Below are positions 35,824 through 47,168 of a stretch of 64,000 nucleotides of DNA, piece after piece. The notes beneath the pieces were generated by a model. That model ran no database searches. It was given only the letters and a program-made list of their open reading frames with translations, and had not been told where the DNA came from. Each line of letters begins with the position of its first letter. The first letter of the stretch is position 1. Source of the DNA: Armillaria gallica. Its lineage: Eukaryota; Basidiomycota; Agaricomycetes; Agaricales; Physalacriaceae. Position numbers and translations under genes: made by a program. The stretch covers positions 310,001 through 374,000 of the forward strand of contig JBANDB010000010.1 of NCBI GenBank assembly GCA_037576215.1, written 5' to 3'.

Positions 35824-37363
35824 ATGTCGACCATTGTTGAACATCCTCCGTCTCTCCCTGTGCCACCTGCACCAGCTGTTATACCACAACGACGGCCCAG
35901 AGAGCCTGACATTGAGGTCATCGATGTTGACCTGTGGGAGGATGCAGCTTCGAGACCTGCTCAGCGCCGACGAATGTCTCCTGACTTCATTTCCTTACTT
36001 GATGACAGCGACGTAGAGGAAATAGAGGGGCCAGCGGCATCCGGGAGCAGCCATACGCGTCGGGGTAGGTGTTCATCGTTTTTTGCGAGTTGAACAGTTG
36101 TATTGAATGATGGTAGGAGCAGCTGCCATGGGGCGGCTGTTCTCACCACCCCCACCAGATCGTGATGTTGAAGCCGTTCCTCCGGTTCCACCTATTCCTG
36201 CTCGCTTTTCCATGTTCCCGATGCGTCGCGAGCCTCCTCCGTATCCAATAGCCACTCCAATATTAGCCAGGCCCGACCCGTTTGATTTTGAAGTCAATCT
36301 TCGGGGTCCTCCAATGCCGCCGACAACCCAGTCTGGGGTCAATTCCTTGGACACGGGTCGCGCACGTCGTCTGCCCCGAATCACTCTTGGCGGTGCTACC
36401 ATGTCTACGGGACAAGCCCAGCGTGCGGAGGAGCAGCGGGAACGTGAACAACGTCTGCAGGCACAGGCGCAGAGTGGGATACGGCGCAGGCGGGATCCGC
36501 GAAGAATACAAATAAGGAACGGGGTCAATTCTCTCGCGTTGGACCATGATGCACACGATGACAATACTATGCGTCGCTTGAACTTCATTCTCTTCCCTGC
36601 CGAGCTGCATGATGAATACGCGATGGGAGATGTATATTTCAGAACTCGCCGGAACTTGATGGCTCATTCACAACCGCCCGAGGTAGACTACAAACCTCAA
36701 TATACACACCCAGGTCTGCCAGAGCCTGGTTTCACCTTTGATTTCGCTCCACCAACATCCGAGTCTCCTCCATTTACCACATCTGTGTCTAACCCGATTA
36801 TCATCGACGACGACGAACCCGTTGCCAGCAGTTCTTCAGGTCCAGATGCAGCAAAAGCTGCTACTTCGGCTCCCACTTCGGGCCTCGACTTGCAGGCGAC
36901 TCTTGTCTGTGCCAACTGCAACGAGCCTCTCTACCAAAGTGGCAGCGGAACTGTGGAGGATCAAAGGGGGCGAAGAATTTGGTCACTCAGGTGTGGGCAC
37001 CTGATTGATGGCAAGTGCGCTGATCGGCTTTCGGTACCTCAAGCTCCGCCTCAGGATGCCCCCGCTGAGTCAGGGAAAGGGAAAGAAAAAGCGAAAGGTG
37101 CAGAGACTGTAGACAGTTCGGAGGAGATCACAAACTCCATCAGGTCAAGGTTGCGTTCCAGCCACAAGGCGAATGGGCTTCTGCAACGAATAATACCTTC
37201 GATACTCAAGCGGAAGGGCAAAGCCAAGTCAGAGGTCGAAGCGGAGCACCAGTGGACTTGTCCAGTACATGGATGTGGACGAGTGCATACAAGTGTCAAG
37301 GCAGATGGCATTTGGGGACCAGATAAGGCCAAAGGTGAAGGCATCATTGGCGTATTTGTGTAG
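35824..37363 (+). CDS. RING/zinc-finger-like protein with SUMO-interaction-like motifs
   Basis: Two exons separated by a 47-50 nt intron near 36,070 give about 500 residues. The N terminus is acidic and contains IEVIDVDLWED and DFISLLDDSDVEEIE (residues about 30-40 and 54-68); a third patch NPIIIDDDEP lies near 36,795-36,825. These hydrophobic cores next to acidic residues resemble SUMO-interacting motifs. The middle is Pro- and Arg-rich with an RQEQ-like helical stretch (AQRAEEQREREQRLQAQAQS). The C terminus has cysteine pairs CANCNEPL, LRCGHLIDGKC and CPVHGCGRVH, spaced like an expanded RING or related zinc finger, ending EGIIGVFV. The protein could be a SUMO-targeted ubiquitin ligase or other nuclear regulator; this is inference. 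Confidence 0.75.
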
Positions 37364-37875
37364 AGCGGCTATTTGCACATTGCGGCTGTTGGCCGTAATA
37401 AAAGTCGGATTTCAATAATTCGCTGGGCTTCTCGGTTGCAGTGGACGTTTCGAACATCACCCGCAATGGCGATACTTCCGGTCCTCTGAGGCGGTCCTCT
37501 GATGGAGATACTGAATTATATGTGCGCCAAGCCAAGCCTGAGGTCTCCGATTCGCTCTCATTGCGCTGAACCTCGGAAGTTCTAGTCAGTCTTTGTTCCC
37601 GTTAGGGATCTGATCTGGACGAGCTGTCTCATGCGGACACAATCGCTGCGATACTTACTCTGACCAGCGAGCACGAATGCCAAGGCGTAAAGACGCAATC
37701 AAAACGATACGGTAATGTTGTGTTATTAGAGAAACTACTTAAGCTGTCGTAATTCAACCTATTGCCCTTTCCTTCCCCCTAGAGAAGGGGTGAAAGACGG
37801 CTCTGCCTAAATGCAGCTGACGTGAAACAGCTATAAGGAGAATCGAAAGACGTGCGCAGTCGATTGCTGGATACC
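37364..37875. other. Convergent intergenic region
   Basis: About 510 nt between two facing 3' ends. Short overlapping frames only; nothing recognised. Confidence 0.5.
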
Positions 37876-38780
37876 CTACTTTTTCTTCTTGGCCTTGCTT
37901 GCGCGTTGGGCTGCTTGCGCCGCACGGGCCCTTGCTGCAGAAGCGGCCCGTTTCGCGGCTGCTGTTGCAGACTTGGCTTTTGGTTTCGTTCCTTTCGTTG
38001 TCGCCGAAGGAGCTAATGATAAAATGAGAATGTAACAACGAACCACGAACGTTCGAACATACCTGGAGACGGTTCGTGCATCTCCACGTCCTCATCTTCA
38101 GCATCCTCCGTTCCTCCATCTGTTCCAGTGACAACACTTTCCCTCGGAGTGGGTGCACCCTCATCACCACTCTCTTGCGTCAGCGCGCTACTATCACTAT
38201 CACCTCCCACAAGACCGGCATAGTTGGCCTGTGACTTTGTCGTCTTTCCTTTCCGTCTACCTTTCGGTTTCTTCTGGGCGGTAGGAGAAGGCGTCGGGGA
38301 TGCAGCCGACGGCGTGGCGCGCATGCGACGCGTAACAATCAGGTTATCGATATATTCATCGTAAGGAAGAGAATATTCTTCTTTGAAGAAAGGGTGATTC
38401 GTGAAGTCGTCGCCGGGTTTTGGAGATGGAATGGGTATTGGTGTTGAGCTATTAGATTTGGGTGATTGGTATCCGTCTATCTCGACATCCTGCCTGTCTG
38501 TAAGTCGGAAACTAGGCTAGAGAAAAGCGCGTCTTACTATAGCATTAAGAGCGTCAATATCGTACAGCGTCCTCAGTTTGGTCCAGATGCCGTCTATTGA
38601 TACCCACTGGCCCGAGTCTTGGTGAATTGAGAATCGCATAGCCATGACATGGAAGTGGCAGTTAATGCCCACCGGCCTTGTCCTCATCAGAGAACGAAAG
38701 AAATTTATTTCTCCCTCGACGGTGTCCAGATAGGAGTCGTAGCTTGGGCCGGCGGCTGGCTCTGGAGAAACAGCAGTCAT
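37876..38780 (-). CDS. EAF7: Chromatin modification-related protein EAF7 (MRGBP/CT20 family)
   Basis: Three exons encode about 265 residues. The N-terminal domain has FFRSLMRTRPVGINCHFHVM, RFSIHQDSGQWVSIDGIWTK and LRTLYDIDALNAI, the CT20/EAF7 signature (GINxHFH, with a WVSxxxIWxKL block). A 48-nt intron joins it to DVEIDGYQSP and then the FKEEYSLPYDEYIDNLIVTR block. The remainder is disordered: Ser/Thr/Pro and acidic stretches, and a Lys/Ala-rich tail (AARARAAQAAQRASKAKKKK). EAF7 is a small subunit of the NuA4 histone acetyltransferase complex and binds EAF5/EAF3 in yeast. The gene begins 223 nt from the stop of RSP5 on the same strand. Confidence 0.85.
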
Positions 38781-39003
38781 CGTAGTTTGGGTAGGAAGCG
38801 TTGCCTTTAGACGCGTCCCTGGCCGTGATTGGCTCTTCGCACGTGTGTCATTTTCGGCCCGTATCTACCGGCCCATTTTGTGATCTTTCAATCTTTCCGT
38901 ACAAATTGATTGGTAAATTATGATAGTTACCACAAGAAGATTATTGTAAAATGGTGCATCGTACTGTTAATGTTACATTCCAAAGAAAAAATTTTGGTAT
39001 ACC

Positions 39004-41877
39004 CTACTCCTGCCCGAAACCTTCCGTCTCCCTGCGGAACAGGTGATGATCAGCCACGAAAAATTAGATGACACGAAACACATACTCGATAGCATATATC
39101 AGCTTTGTCTCCAGACTTTCATAATCCTGGTACGGCGGCAAATCCAACCGATTAAAGCACGTGTGGCTCCTAGGCAATCCTTGCGGGTCACCAGACTTCT
39201 CGATGGTGAATCGTCGAGGGCCGTCCGATCCTTGAAGATCCTTGAAGCCATTTACTGGTACACGCGAAGTGCCAGTCGTGAACTGTAGCAGCCGTGATTT
39301 ACGCTCTGCAGGCCAAGAACGAATGCATTGCCAGAACCACTCAATGACTTGGTCGGTCTTCTCGTATCCACGATAATCTGTGAACTTGGTCCAGTCATCC
39401 CTGAAAAGAATTATGTCAGTCTCATTGCGAAAACAAGTATCCAAAAGCGTACACATCAATTTCCGCCATACCACCAATCAAAAGTTCTAGCTCCCGCTCA
39501 TCGAACACACTAACAAGATCTTCCGGTATCAGTTCCAATAGGCCGTCCATGAAGGATTGGAATTGATCCTTCACCCGGGTTGATATACGGTAAGCAACAA
39601 CCGCATCAACATATTCAGTCTTGTTCGCCTCTGTAACCGGTATGCTTTCCCCTCCGGGCTTCAAATCGACAGTCACTAATTCACCAAACCGGTTTTCAGT
39701 TGTAGTGAAGGTCTCATCAAGAACGTCGGTTATATCGTTTTCCCTGGGTCGTATTAGTGAACAACATATTGGCTGACTAAACTTGACAACTTACAGCATC
39801 CAGACTAGCGAGCGATGGAGATCAGCATCCACACTCTCCAAATCAACTAGTGCCATATGCTTGCGCAGCATCATTTTGTAGAAGCTCGGAACAAAATATA
39901 CATCTAGGAATCGACGATGGAAGATTGCCAAACCCAAACAGCGACCAATAAACTTGAAGTAGCTCAGATGGTCCGGGTTGATCCCGGATGCTGGGTTGAT
40001 TTGGAGAGTATAGTTGTCGTGTGTTGAGTACTCGAACAATCCATAGCAAGGATTGAAGATCTCGTGCGATAGTAGGAAAAACCATTCCCTGGAGCCTCTT
40101 AGTCCTGAAGTTCAAAGAAGAAATGACAAGAATTACCTGCCCACACCACCATAGTCCAACCCGTCCTCTCCCTCGAAGTTGACGAGGAGCCGTCGTTTCA
40201 AATCTGCCGGATTTTGTGCCATCACGGCTGTGTAACTATCTTCCAGTATCCGCGCACGTCTAACCCTGATGTCGCATTTGCCGGCAGATGCGCGCATCTT
40301 AGGCTGACTGCGGAAGTAGATTACCTTCCGTCGGTAATCTCGCTTGTACTGAGGCGCATTATCATCCACAACTCCTGGAAGTCTAGGGTCTTCCCATGAC
40401 GTCGTTCGCGTATTATGGTCCACAAAGTATACACGTCCTGTGGAAGTCAATCGCATCTCCCACCCCGAAGGAAGGGGTCCAAGTTGATGAGCATTGGTGG
40501 GAGGAATAACAGGCTGGTTGGCACGTCGTGGATCAACCCATGTTGTTGTTCTAGTGTGATGATCAACAAAATATGGACGACCTTCGGGGGTCCGACGTTC
40601 CTCCCATCCTAGTGGAAGGGGAATGTCGGTGACAGCGGGAGGGTTGGATGCAACAAGGGTAGTGTGTCGTACAGGTGCTGTCGTCTGTGGTGGTGTTGAT
40701 TGGGTTGGGGTTGGGGGAGAAAGAGAGGCAGGTTGGCCATTGGCCCTGGGCCGATGCCAGGTCGTGCTTCGAGTATTGTGATCGACATAATATGGACGAC
40801 CTTGAGGGTCGGTCCTACGTTCCCATCCCGCAGGAAGGGGGCTGCCGGCATCATCTTCAGTGTTACGCTGTGCAACTGTCGCAGCAGCCTGAGAAACGGG
40901 TCGTTGGCTTGCATCTTGTCGGGAGAATCGAGGGGAGGCATTCAGAGCAACAAGACTCGTGGATGACTGAAGAGACGGCGGCGAAGTGGAGAGAGGTTGC
41001 TCCTGCTGATGAGCCGGAGGCTGCTGAGGCTGTTGTGGCTGTCGCGATGTCGATAGCCTCAAGTGATCCTCATCGCCGACATGCACGGCAAGCCGTGGCC
41101 CTTGGCTGGAAGCAGTGGCGGACAACTGTGCTGCTTCCGATGCAGACATGGTGAAAGTATCCATGTCAGTTGCAGCAGGCGCTGATGGGACGGGTTCCGT
41201 GGGTAACGAAAACCCGAATATGAGTTTTCCATATACAGGCAGGTTGTTAGATGACATGGTTAGGTCCCTTGATATCATTTCTGATGCAAGCATAATAATG
41301 AGAACGTAATCGGAAAAAAACAAGAGAAGGATACCATGGTGGTTCATAACCCAGGAAATGACTTCGGAGGCTGGAATATTGATTACACCAAGAAAACCTG
41401 GGGAATGCACCGTGAGCAACCAACAGGGCCTATACCTGCACTAAAACGCACCTTGATCTCGCTTTTTGAATTTCTTGTAATCGAAAGCTTGTATTGTGAT
41501 CATAGATGATGGGCGAACGGTTCTGCGACAAGTTAGTGGGTGTAAAGAAGGACGGATACACCACGTACATATCAAAGCTGTCATTCCACGACGGACTGAG
41601 CGATTTTTTTGTTACTCTTGTCGAGCACGTCTGCTCCCCGTCGACCGTTAGGACTGCAAACGGATCAGGCAGGCTAAGAAGATCCCTCTTGACAAGACCG
41701 TGGGCCCCAAATACTGCAATTAACGGTAAGCACATCCGATATCTCGACCTCGTGTGAGTTGAATAGGCATACAGGTCACTCGAAACGACCGCTCTGCATC
41801 ATTCGATCTGTTCAGAAAGGTGAGGACCTGGCGACGGGTGAGACGGATGCGAGTACCGACCTGCTGGAGCTGGCCAT
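39004..41877 (-). CDS. RSP5: HECT-type E3 ubiquitin ligase of the NEDD4 family (C2-WW3-HECT)
   Basis: The domain order is C2 ([40 protein letters not shown]), three WW domains ([20 protein letters not shown] and PLPSGWEMR, each with a matching YYVDHNTR- or [12 protein letters not shown] second half) and a C-terminal HECT domain. The catalytic cysteine is in [11 protein letters not shown] (codon 39157-39159). The last exon is tiny and encodes ETEGFGQE just before the stop; the canonical ending shows the splice is right. WW domains bind PPxY adaptors, and the enzyme ubiquitinates plasma-membrane transporters and others, mainly with K63 chains. The N terminus is less sure. ATG 41877 with an intron of about 80 nt gives [20 protein letters not shown], a plausible start, but other first exons are possible. 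Confidence 0.92.
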
Positions 41878-42743
41878 GATGGAAGGAAAGTAAGTGGCAG
41901 TACTTGATGGGTGTCGTTGTGATGGAGGATGAAGCGGAGATAGATAAGCGCCTTCTCAGCGCTTGAATTCGTCGCTGTGTGCGCAGGGTCGGAGTTGGCC
42001 TAAGCGCCTTGCTGACCGGTTCAAGGTCTTATCCACCACGTGCTAGCACAGCTTTATTGATCACCGCCGACGAAAATAGGACATCTCTTGAATTTCATTT
42101 CTTTCCTTCTCGACTCCATCTTGTCAGCCGTGGATCCGACGCAAATCCTGATACCCGACGGATATACTTGGCTTTCAATTCTTCGCGATCTTTTATACAG
42201 ATTTGGTCGATTACTATAGAAATACAACTCGGGTACAGTGCCACCTCGGTTCAAGGATGCAATAGGTTCTTCAAGTCTTTGGCGGTGGCTTTCTTCGTCT
42301 GCGGCCACGGTGATATTTGTTCCAACTTTCATGCTGCTGTAAAAAAAATGAACATCTGGCCGAAACCTTACTGCTCCTTACTGCATTGGCCGCTCACGCG
42401 CTCACAGAGGACGGTCAACAAGCTTGAAGCTTACATAGAACGCTAGAACTTTGCACAGGACAATGACGACCGCCACAAGATCCAAATGCTAAAGACAAAC
42501 CATTACTGGCTTGATATCCTAAATTGGCTCTAAGTGAGTCGAAGCTAAAGCGCCACGCATCTGGCGAGAACAAGTCAAAACAATGTACAAGGTATATTGT
42601 TATCCCTTAAGGCTAGTAAATCTATTGAACGTGGCAGCCGGGCACCAATTTCTCACACTGCCGCGGTGCTTCAAATATTCGGCTTCCCCTTGGCTCTTGA
42701 CTTAGTTCACTTTATCGCTATCCCCCCACCTTCACCTTCAGCC
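41878..42743. other. Divergent intergenic region between RSP5 and RasGEF
   Basis: About 870 nt, including promoters of both flanking genes. A 155-codon open frame at 41979-42446 (+) has no recognisable domain, no support from splicing and a composition unlike neighbouring genes, so I do not call it a gene. Confidence 0.5.
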
Positions 42744-45536
42744 ATGGCATCCCCACAGATATCCAAGCCGAGGAAACTGAAAAAGATCAGCGACCGCAAA
42801 ATCCACATCCCCACAGCAGGACCTGTGGCATCTCTTCCCAGTCCCCCAGACTCTAGCCTCTTCAGCAAGGAGCCTGCATCTCCAACACCGTCATCCTCCG
42901 CCCCTCCTCCCCTGATCACCAACGTCCCGAAATGTCTCCGACGATACCCATCGATCATCCATGTCATAGCAAAGCTACGCGAAGTGTCAGAAATGACTCA
43001 AAGTGCCAGTGACTTCGAAGCCTACGCTGTGATTTTTTGCACAGGCCTTTCATCGAATGTTCTCTGCTCGTTGGAAAGGACGCCTCACCTAGACACGAAT
43101 GACCCCAAATACTGTGCCATGTACTACAACGTCGTCGATTCTGCGGAGTATTTCCGATCATGGGCTTGCAAAAAGGTCGAGGGAGAAGATGAGCTGGGTG
43201 TCAGCATGCGCCTAGCCACTTCGATGCTCTGGTTCAACGCCACGCTCAAGGCTCTTAAAGAACTCCACAAGATCGTGGCACACATGGTAGCGAACGCGAA
43301 GCCACTTCCCGGCCTTCCTGTCGGTTTGCCTATAGAGGACGGCGCTGCAAAAGTACCTGATGTCGACAAAAATGGGAGCCTAGAGTCTCGTAGGCCGCGG
43401 CCTCCTAAGCTTCGCATCTCTCCTCTGAGTGTAATCGTGGAAGAAGTCCTGAATGACGACACGCCGAGTTCTCCGGCCTCCCCTAATGACACCGCTGTCT
43501 CCCGTTCCACCTCGTCACTTGGCCACCTCCCACCCGTCGACGAACCTAGCAGTAGCACTGACACGCTCGTGTCGAATCCGCCAGATAAAGCGGGTTTCCC
43601 TGCACGACGCAAGAAGCTCGCTCAACAGATTCGACGCGTATATAAGCTCGCCAAGGAGCGCGGCCACCGTTTGGTTCGAACTCAAGCATCAACTTCGACC
43701 CTCACTTCCGAGTCCACTTCTGTGTCCTTCAAGTCTTTCGATAGACCTCAAGTTGTGCAAATCACGTATGCCATTCGCCAATCCGCCCTCTATCACTTCG
43801 AGGATCCCATGAACCGCGTCGACATGCCTATGCCTGAGGATTATGCAGCTATGCAAGTCGACGAAAAGGGGCAACTGACGAGCGCTACCTTGCAGGCCCT
43901 CATCTTGCAGATCACCTCGCGCGAGGTCACCCAGGAAGGCGTACTCGACACTTTCTTCCTTGGCTTCCGGTACTTTACGACACCTGTCATACTCGCCAGA
44001 GGCCTTTTAGACCGCTTGGAGGGCATGGACGATCGTGAATACGAGTTCACTGAGCAGCAACGCATTGTCTGGGCGGCATCGAAAGACGTTACGGAGCAGC
44101 GCGTCGTCTACGTTATCTGCTTGTGGCTGGAGCGTTACTGGAACCCAACGTTCGACAACGAAGCGCTCGAGATCTTCCAGGACTATTTTCTGAGACATCC
44201 GGAATGTCGCCCCGGTAGCGAGATGCTGGTGCTCTACAAATGTTTGAAGAAAGTCGACTCGGGCGACGCCTCGCGGACCAAGTGGTTGGAACATAGATCT
44301 CGTCAGATCGCAAGGGATTTCCTTTACCCGAGGCCTAAAGACACCAATTTTCGCTTTTCATCGGTTCCAGACAAGACGGTGCCATCCAGGTTGCGCTGGT
44401 TCATGACCGACGCTGGTGTTCAAGAGTTTGCGCGGCAACTCACTATCCAGTCCTCTAGATTGTTCAGGAAGCTCGATCCGGAGGGCTCTGTCCGCTCGTG
44501 GATAGCCAGCGAATCCGAGGGAAGAGAGACCAGGGCGGACTTTGTGAATTGGGGAAGGTCGCTCACATTCTGGGCGACTATTTCTATTTTGCAACAGCCG
44601 TCGGTGGATGGTCGTGTCCTGTTTATAGGGTTCTGGCTCGATGTGGCAATGGTAAGTCTTTAGGCATGTACAATGCGTTTGACTGGGTCTGAACATGCCT
44701 TGTAGACGTGTCTCAAGCACTATGACTTCAATTCTGCCTTTGCCATCTACAATGGCGTCGTGGCTTCTCCGGTCAACAGGCTCAGGCGTACAGCACTGGC
44801 AAGTGACGTCTCAACTCTGTGGTGACTGAAGTGCTCACATTGACAAACACCAGTGCTTGTCCGTCAGAGAGAAAGGCTACCATTGGGTATTCGAAAAAGT
44901 GTTCGACAACTTCAAGGAATATCGTCGCATAGTCCAAGCTGTGGCACTCGAGTCAAAGCCAATGGTCCCCATCCTCGGTGAGGAGAACGCTCTTCTCTTG
45001 GATGCTATGGTTCTCAGTGATTGTCAACATAGACCCTCTCGTGCATGATGTCTCTCAAGTCAAGACCAGCCTTTCGAAGGCAATGACTGAGGGAAGAATT
45101 AACTTTTTCCCTATACGCACGATCTGTGCTACAATTCAGAGTGAGTGGGCACTGGACCTTGCGTTCTTTCTCTATTAACGGAGAATAGCAATGGAACAGG
45201 CACGGCTGCCCTACTTGTTCAAACGCAGTGCTGCGTGTCAAGAATGGCTCACCCTGAAGCTGCAGTGGGCCGTGAACACGAAAGCAAAACTGGACGTCGA
45301 CGATATTGATCAGTATCAGATGAGGTTCGTGACACTGTTCAAGCTTGGGCTCTGCTAATTGCTTGTCCTTTGATAGCCGGGGCCTCGAACCAAGAGACCC
45401 AGAACTTGAAAAAATCCACAGCAACCCTGCCATGTTGTGGAACCTCGTCGCCACCTACAATGGGTATGAGAGCGTCGACTCACTAACGAAGTTTGATCTT
45501 GACGCCATTTTCAACATTCGAACTTGTCGAACCTGA
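42744..45536 (+). CDS. Ras guanine nucleotide exchange factor (RasGEF, CDC25-like)
   Basis: The first exon is long (42744-44651), followed by several small ones with 50-60 nt introns. The N-terminal 350 residues hold a Ser/Pro-rich region and a helical block KCLRRYPSIIHVIAKLREVS. The RasGEF N-terminal domain follows: LTSATLQALILQITSREVTQ and FFLGFRYFTTPVILARGLLD. The catalytic domain shows RQLTIQSSRLFRKLDPEGSV, WLDVAMTCLKHYDFNSAFA and NGVVASPVNRLRRT. It ends with the LFKRSAACQEWLTLKLQ and NPAMLWNLVATYNGYESVD blocks. It should load Ras-like GTPases with GTP at membranes. The start MASPQISKPRKLKK was chosen because it matches a typical short leader; an in-frame ATG upstream (42597) would add an unlikely extension. 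Confidence 0.9.
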
Positions 45537-46096
45537 CAAGAGTGGCCTTCCGACTTCAACCTTGCCACGACCAATGTCTTTTCTCATCCGTCTCAGCCAG
45601 AGCAACTCATTTAGTATATATTGCTCTCCTACGCTCATTCATCTCTTCCTCAGTTCTTTCTGCATCACCTACTATGCGTCACATTCATTTCATCATCTCG
45701 CTATCAATGTCATCATTGTCTCCCCTTACATTCCTTAGCTATTGTTACTCCCACACGCATTCACTTGCTATTATCCCTTACAATCTTCTGCCACAAAAAA
45801 AGCGTAAAATGTATAATTCTGTTGTAGACTCAAAACACATACACATGCTTTAGACATATATTTCCAACGAATTTCAAGGCGCCGAAATCGATTCAAGCTG
45901 CTGACCTACTCACCACACGTAGAACCTCCACCCTTCAAGCAACAGCACATAGAAGCAACAACAGACAGTACCATTTCTAAACACCGACACAATGATGGAA
46001 TTAACGCTGAACGTAACAGTCATTTGCGGCCATTTCATAGTCTCGCATGTTGCATAACATAGGTACATGTGCGAATAGGAAAGGACGAACATGCAT
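45537..46096. other. Convergent intergenic region
   Basis: About 560 nt of presumed 3' UTRs between RasGEF (+) and uL22 (-). T-rich and C/T-rich stretches at 45,600-45,830 fit a RasGEF 3' UTR. No gene seen. Confidence 0.5.
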
Positions 46097-46924
46097 CTAG
46101 GCCCGAGCAGCCTCAATCCTCTTCCTGGCAACTTGCCGCCTGTTCAATCCAACCAACGAGACACCAGCCTTTTCGGAAGCCTTCTCGACCTCGTCATCGG
46201 AAGCAGTGAGGATGATTTCAACGTGCGTGGGGTGTCCCTGGTAAGGGTTTATACGACCGTGGGCACGGTAAGTACGGCGGCGGGTTTTCTACGGATCCCA
46301 AGTCAGTAAGCACTCCGTTGCAAAAATGTTATTAGGACGAACGGGGGCCTGTTGAACAACAATGTTCTTGATGGTGAGGTCCTCAACATCGATGTTTTTA
46401 GCGTCCGCGTTGGATTCGGCATTCTTCAACAGGCGCAGAATGAATTTAACAGACTTTTCCGGCCATCGACCTGCATACAGAATAAATTAAAATTCAAGAT
46501 GAGTGAACATACAGACACACCCTGAGTTGCCTTGAATTGCTTGGCCTGGCTTGCCCGTCCAACACCGCCGGCGAACCGTCTGAAAGGAATGATCTGCTTG
46601 TGCTCCTGGACGTCGGCAAGGTATGTGTAGGCCTTGGCCAATTTCAGTCCTATCCGTGTATCAGTCTCCCATTAAGTTTCCGCTCAACGACAAACGAACC
46701 GGTGAGAGCAGCGGCGACCTCCCGCATGTTCTTAAAGTGTGTTCGTAGGTACTCGCCCCGTGCGCGGGCAGCTGAATATCATTGTCCCCGTCAGTCTTCG
46801 CCAGAAAAATAACCACAATAACTGACTTTTTTCGGGGTTCGTAGCAGTAGCGGCGGCAGCATAGCGAACTGAATGAGCGGTCAGACATCGCTGAGGGAGC
46901 AGAATGGCAGCATCACTTACCCAT
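46097..46924 (-). CDS. RPL17: 60S ribosomal protein uL22 (RPL17 in yeast, L17)
   Basis: Five or six exons encode about 180 residues. The first coding exon is only ATG plus one base; a 52-nt intron (46920-46869) then gives [14 protein letters not shown]. Further blocks are [78 protein letters not shown] and IVVQQAP. After an intron starting gttcgt comes [20 protein letters not shown], and the end is RKRIEAARA. These match uL22 over its whole length. The protein lines the nascent-peptide exit tunnel. The intron-rich 5' end is typical of fungal ribosomal protein genes. Confidence 0.95.
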
Positions 46925-47168
46925 CTTGAAGTCTTGAAGTTGTCGGGCTCGACACTGAAAGTATTTGGTGGTAGATGCCGGCCGCGTGGCTTGAACTTTA
47001 TCTGTATAGTTGCGGAAATACCCGAGATTACGTTAGCAACCTTGGTCACAATTCAGAAGACTGAGTTGAGACTGAGCAAATACTGAGTGCCAAAAATCAT
47101 TGAATCAAATGTGCGATTATTTAAATAGTACAGATACAACACGCAAGATAATGATATCCTGTAGTCCA

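Noticed and set aside
36073..36588. 171-codon open frame on the minus strand inside the RING-like gene
   Set aside because: It lies antisense to the coding sequence of the RING-like protein, is Arg/Ser/Cys-rich with no domain, and is best explained as a shadow frame.
41979..42446. 155-codon plus-strand frame between RSP5 and RasGEF
   Set aside because: No recognisable motif; it lies in the shared upstream region of two divergent genes and has no supporting splice signals.
42597..42743. Upstream in-frame extension of the RasGEF gene
   Set aside because: It would add a hydrophobic leader unlike the family; the ATG at 42744 gives a normal basic, Ser/Pro-rich N terminus.
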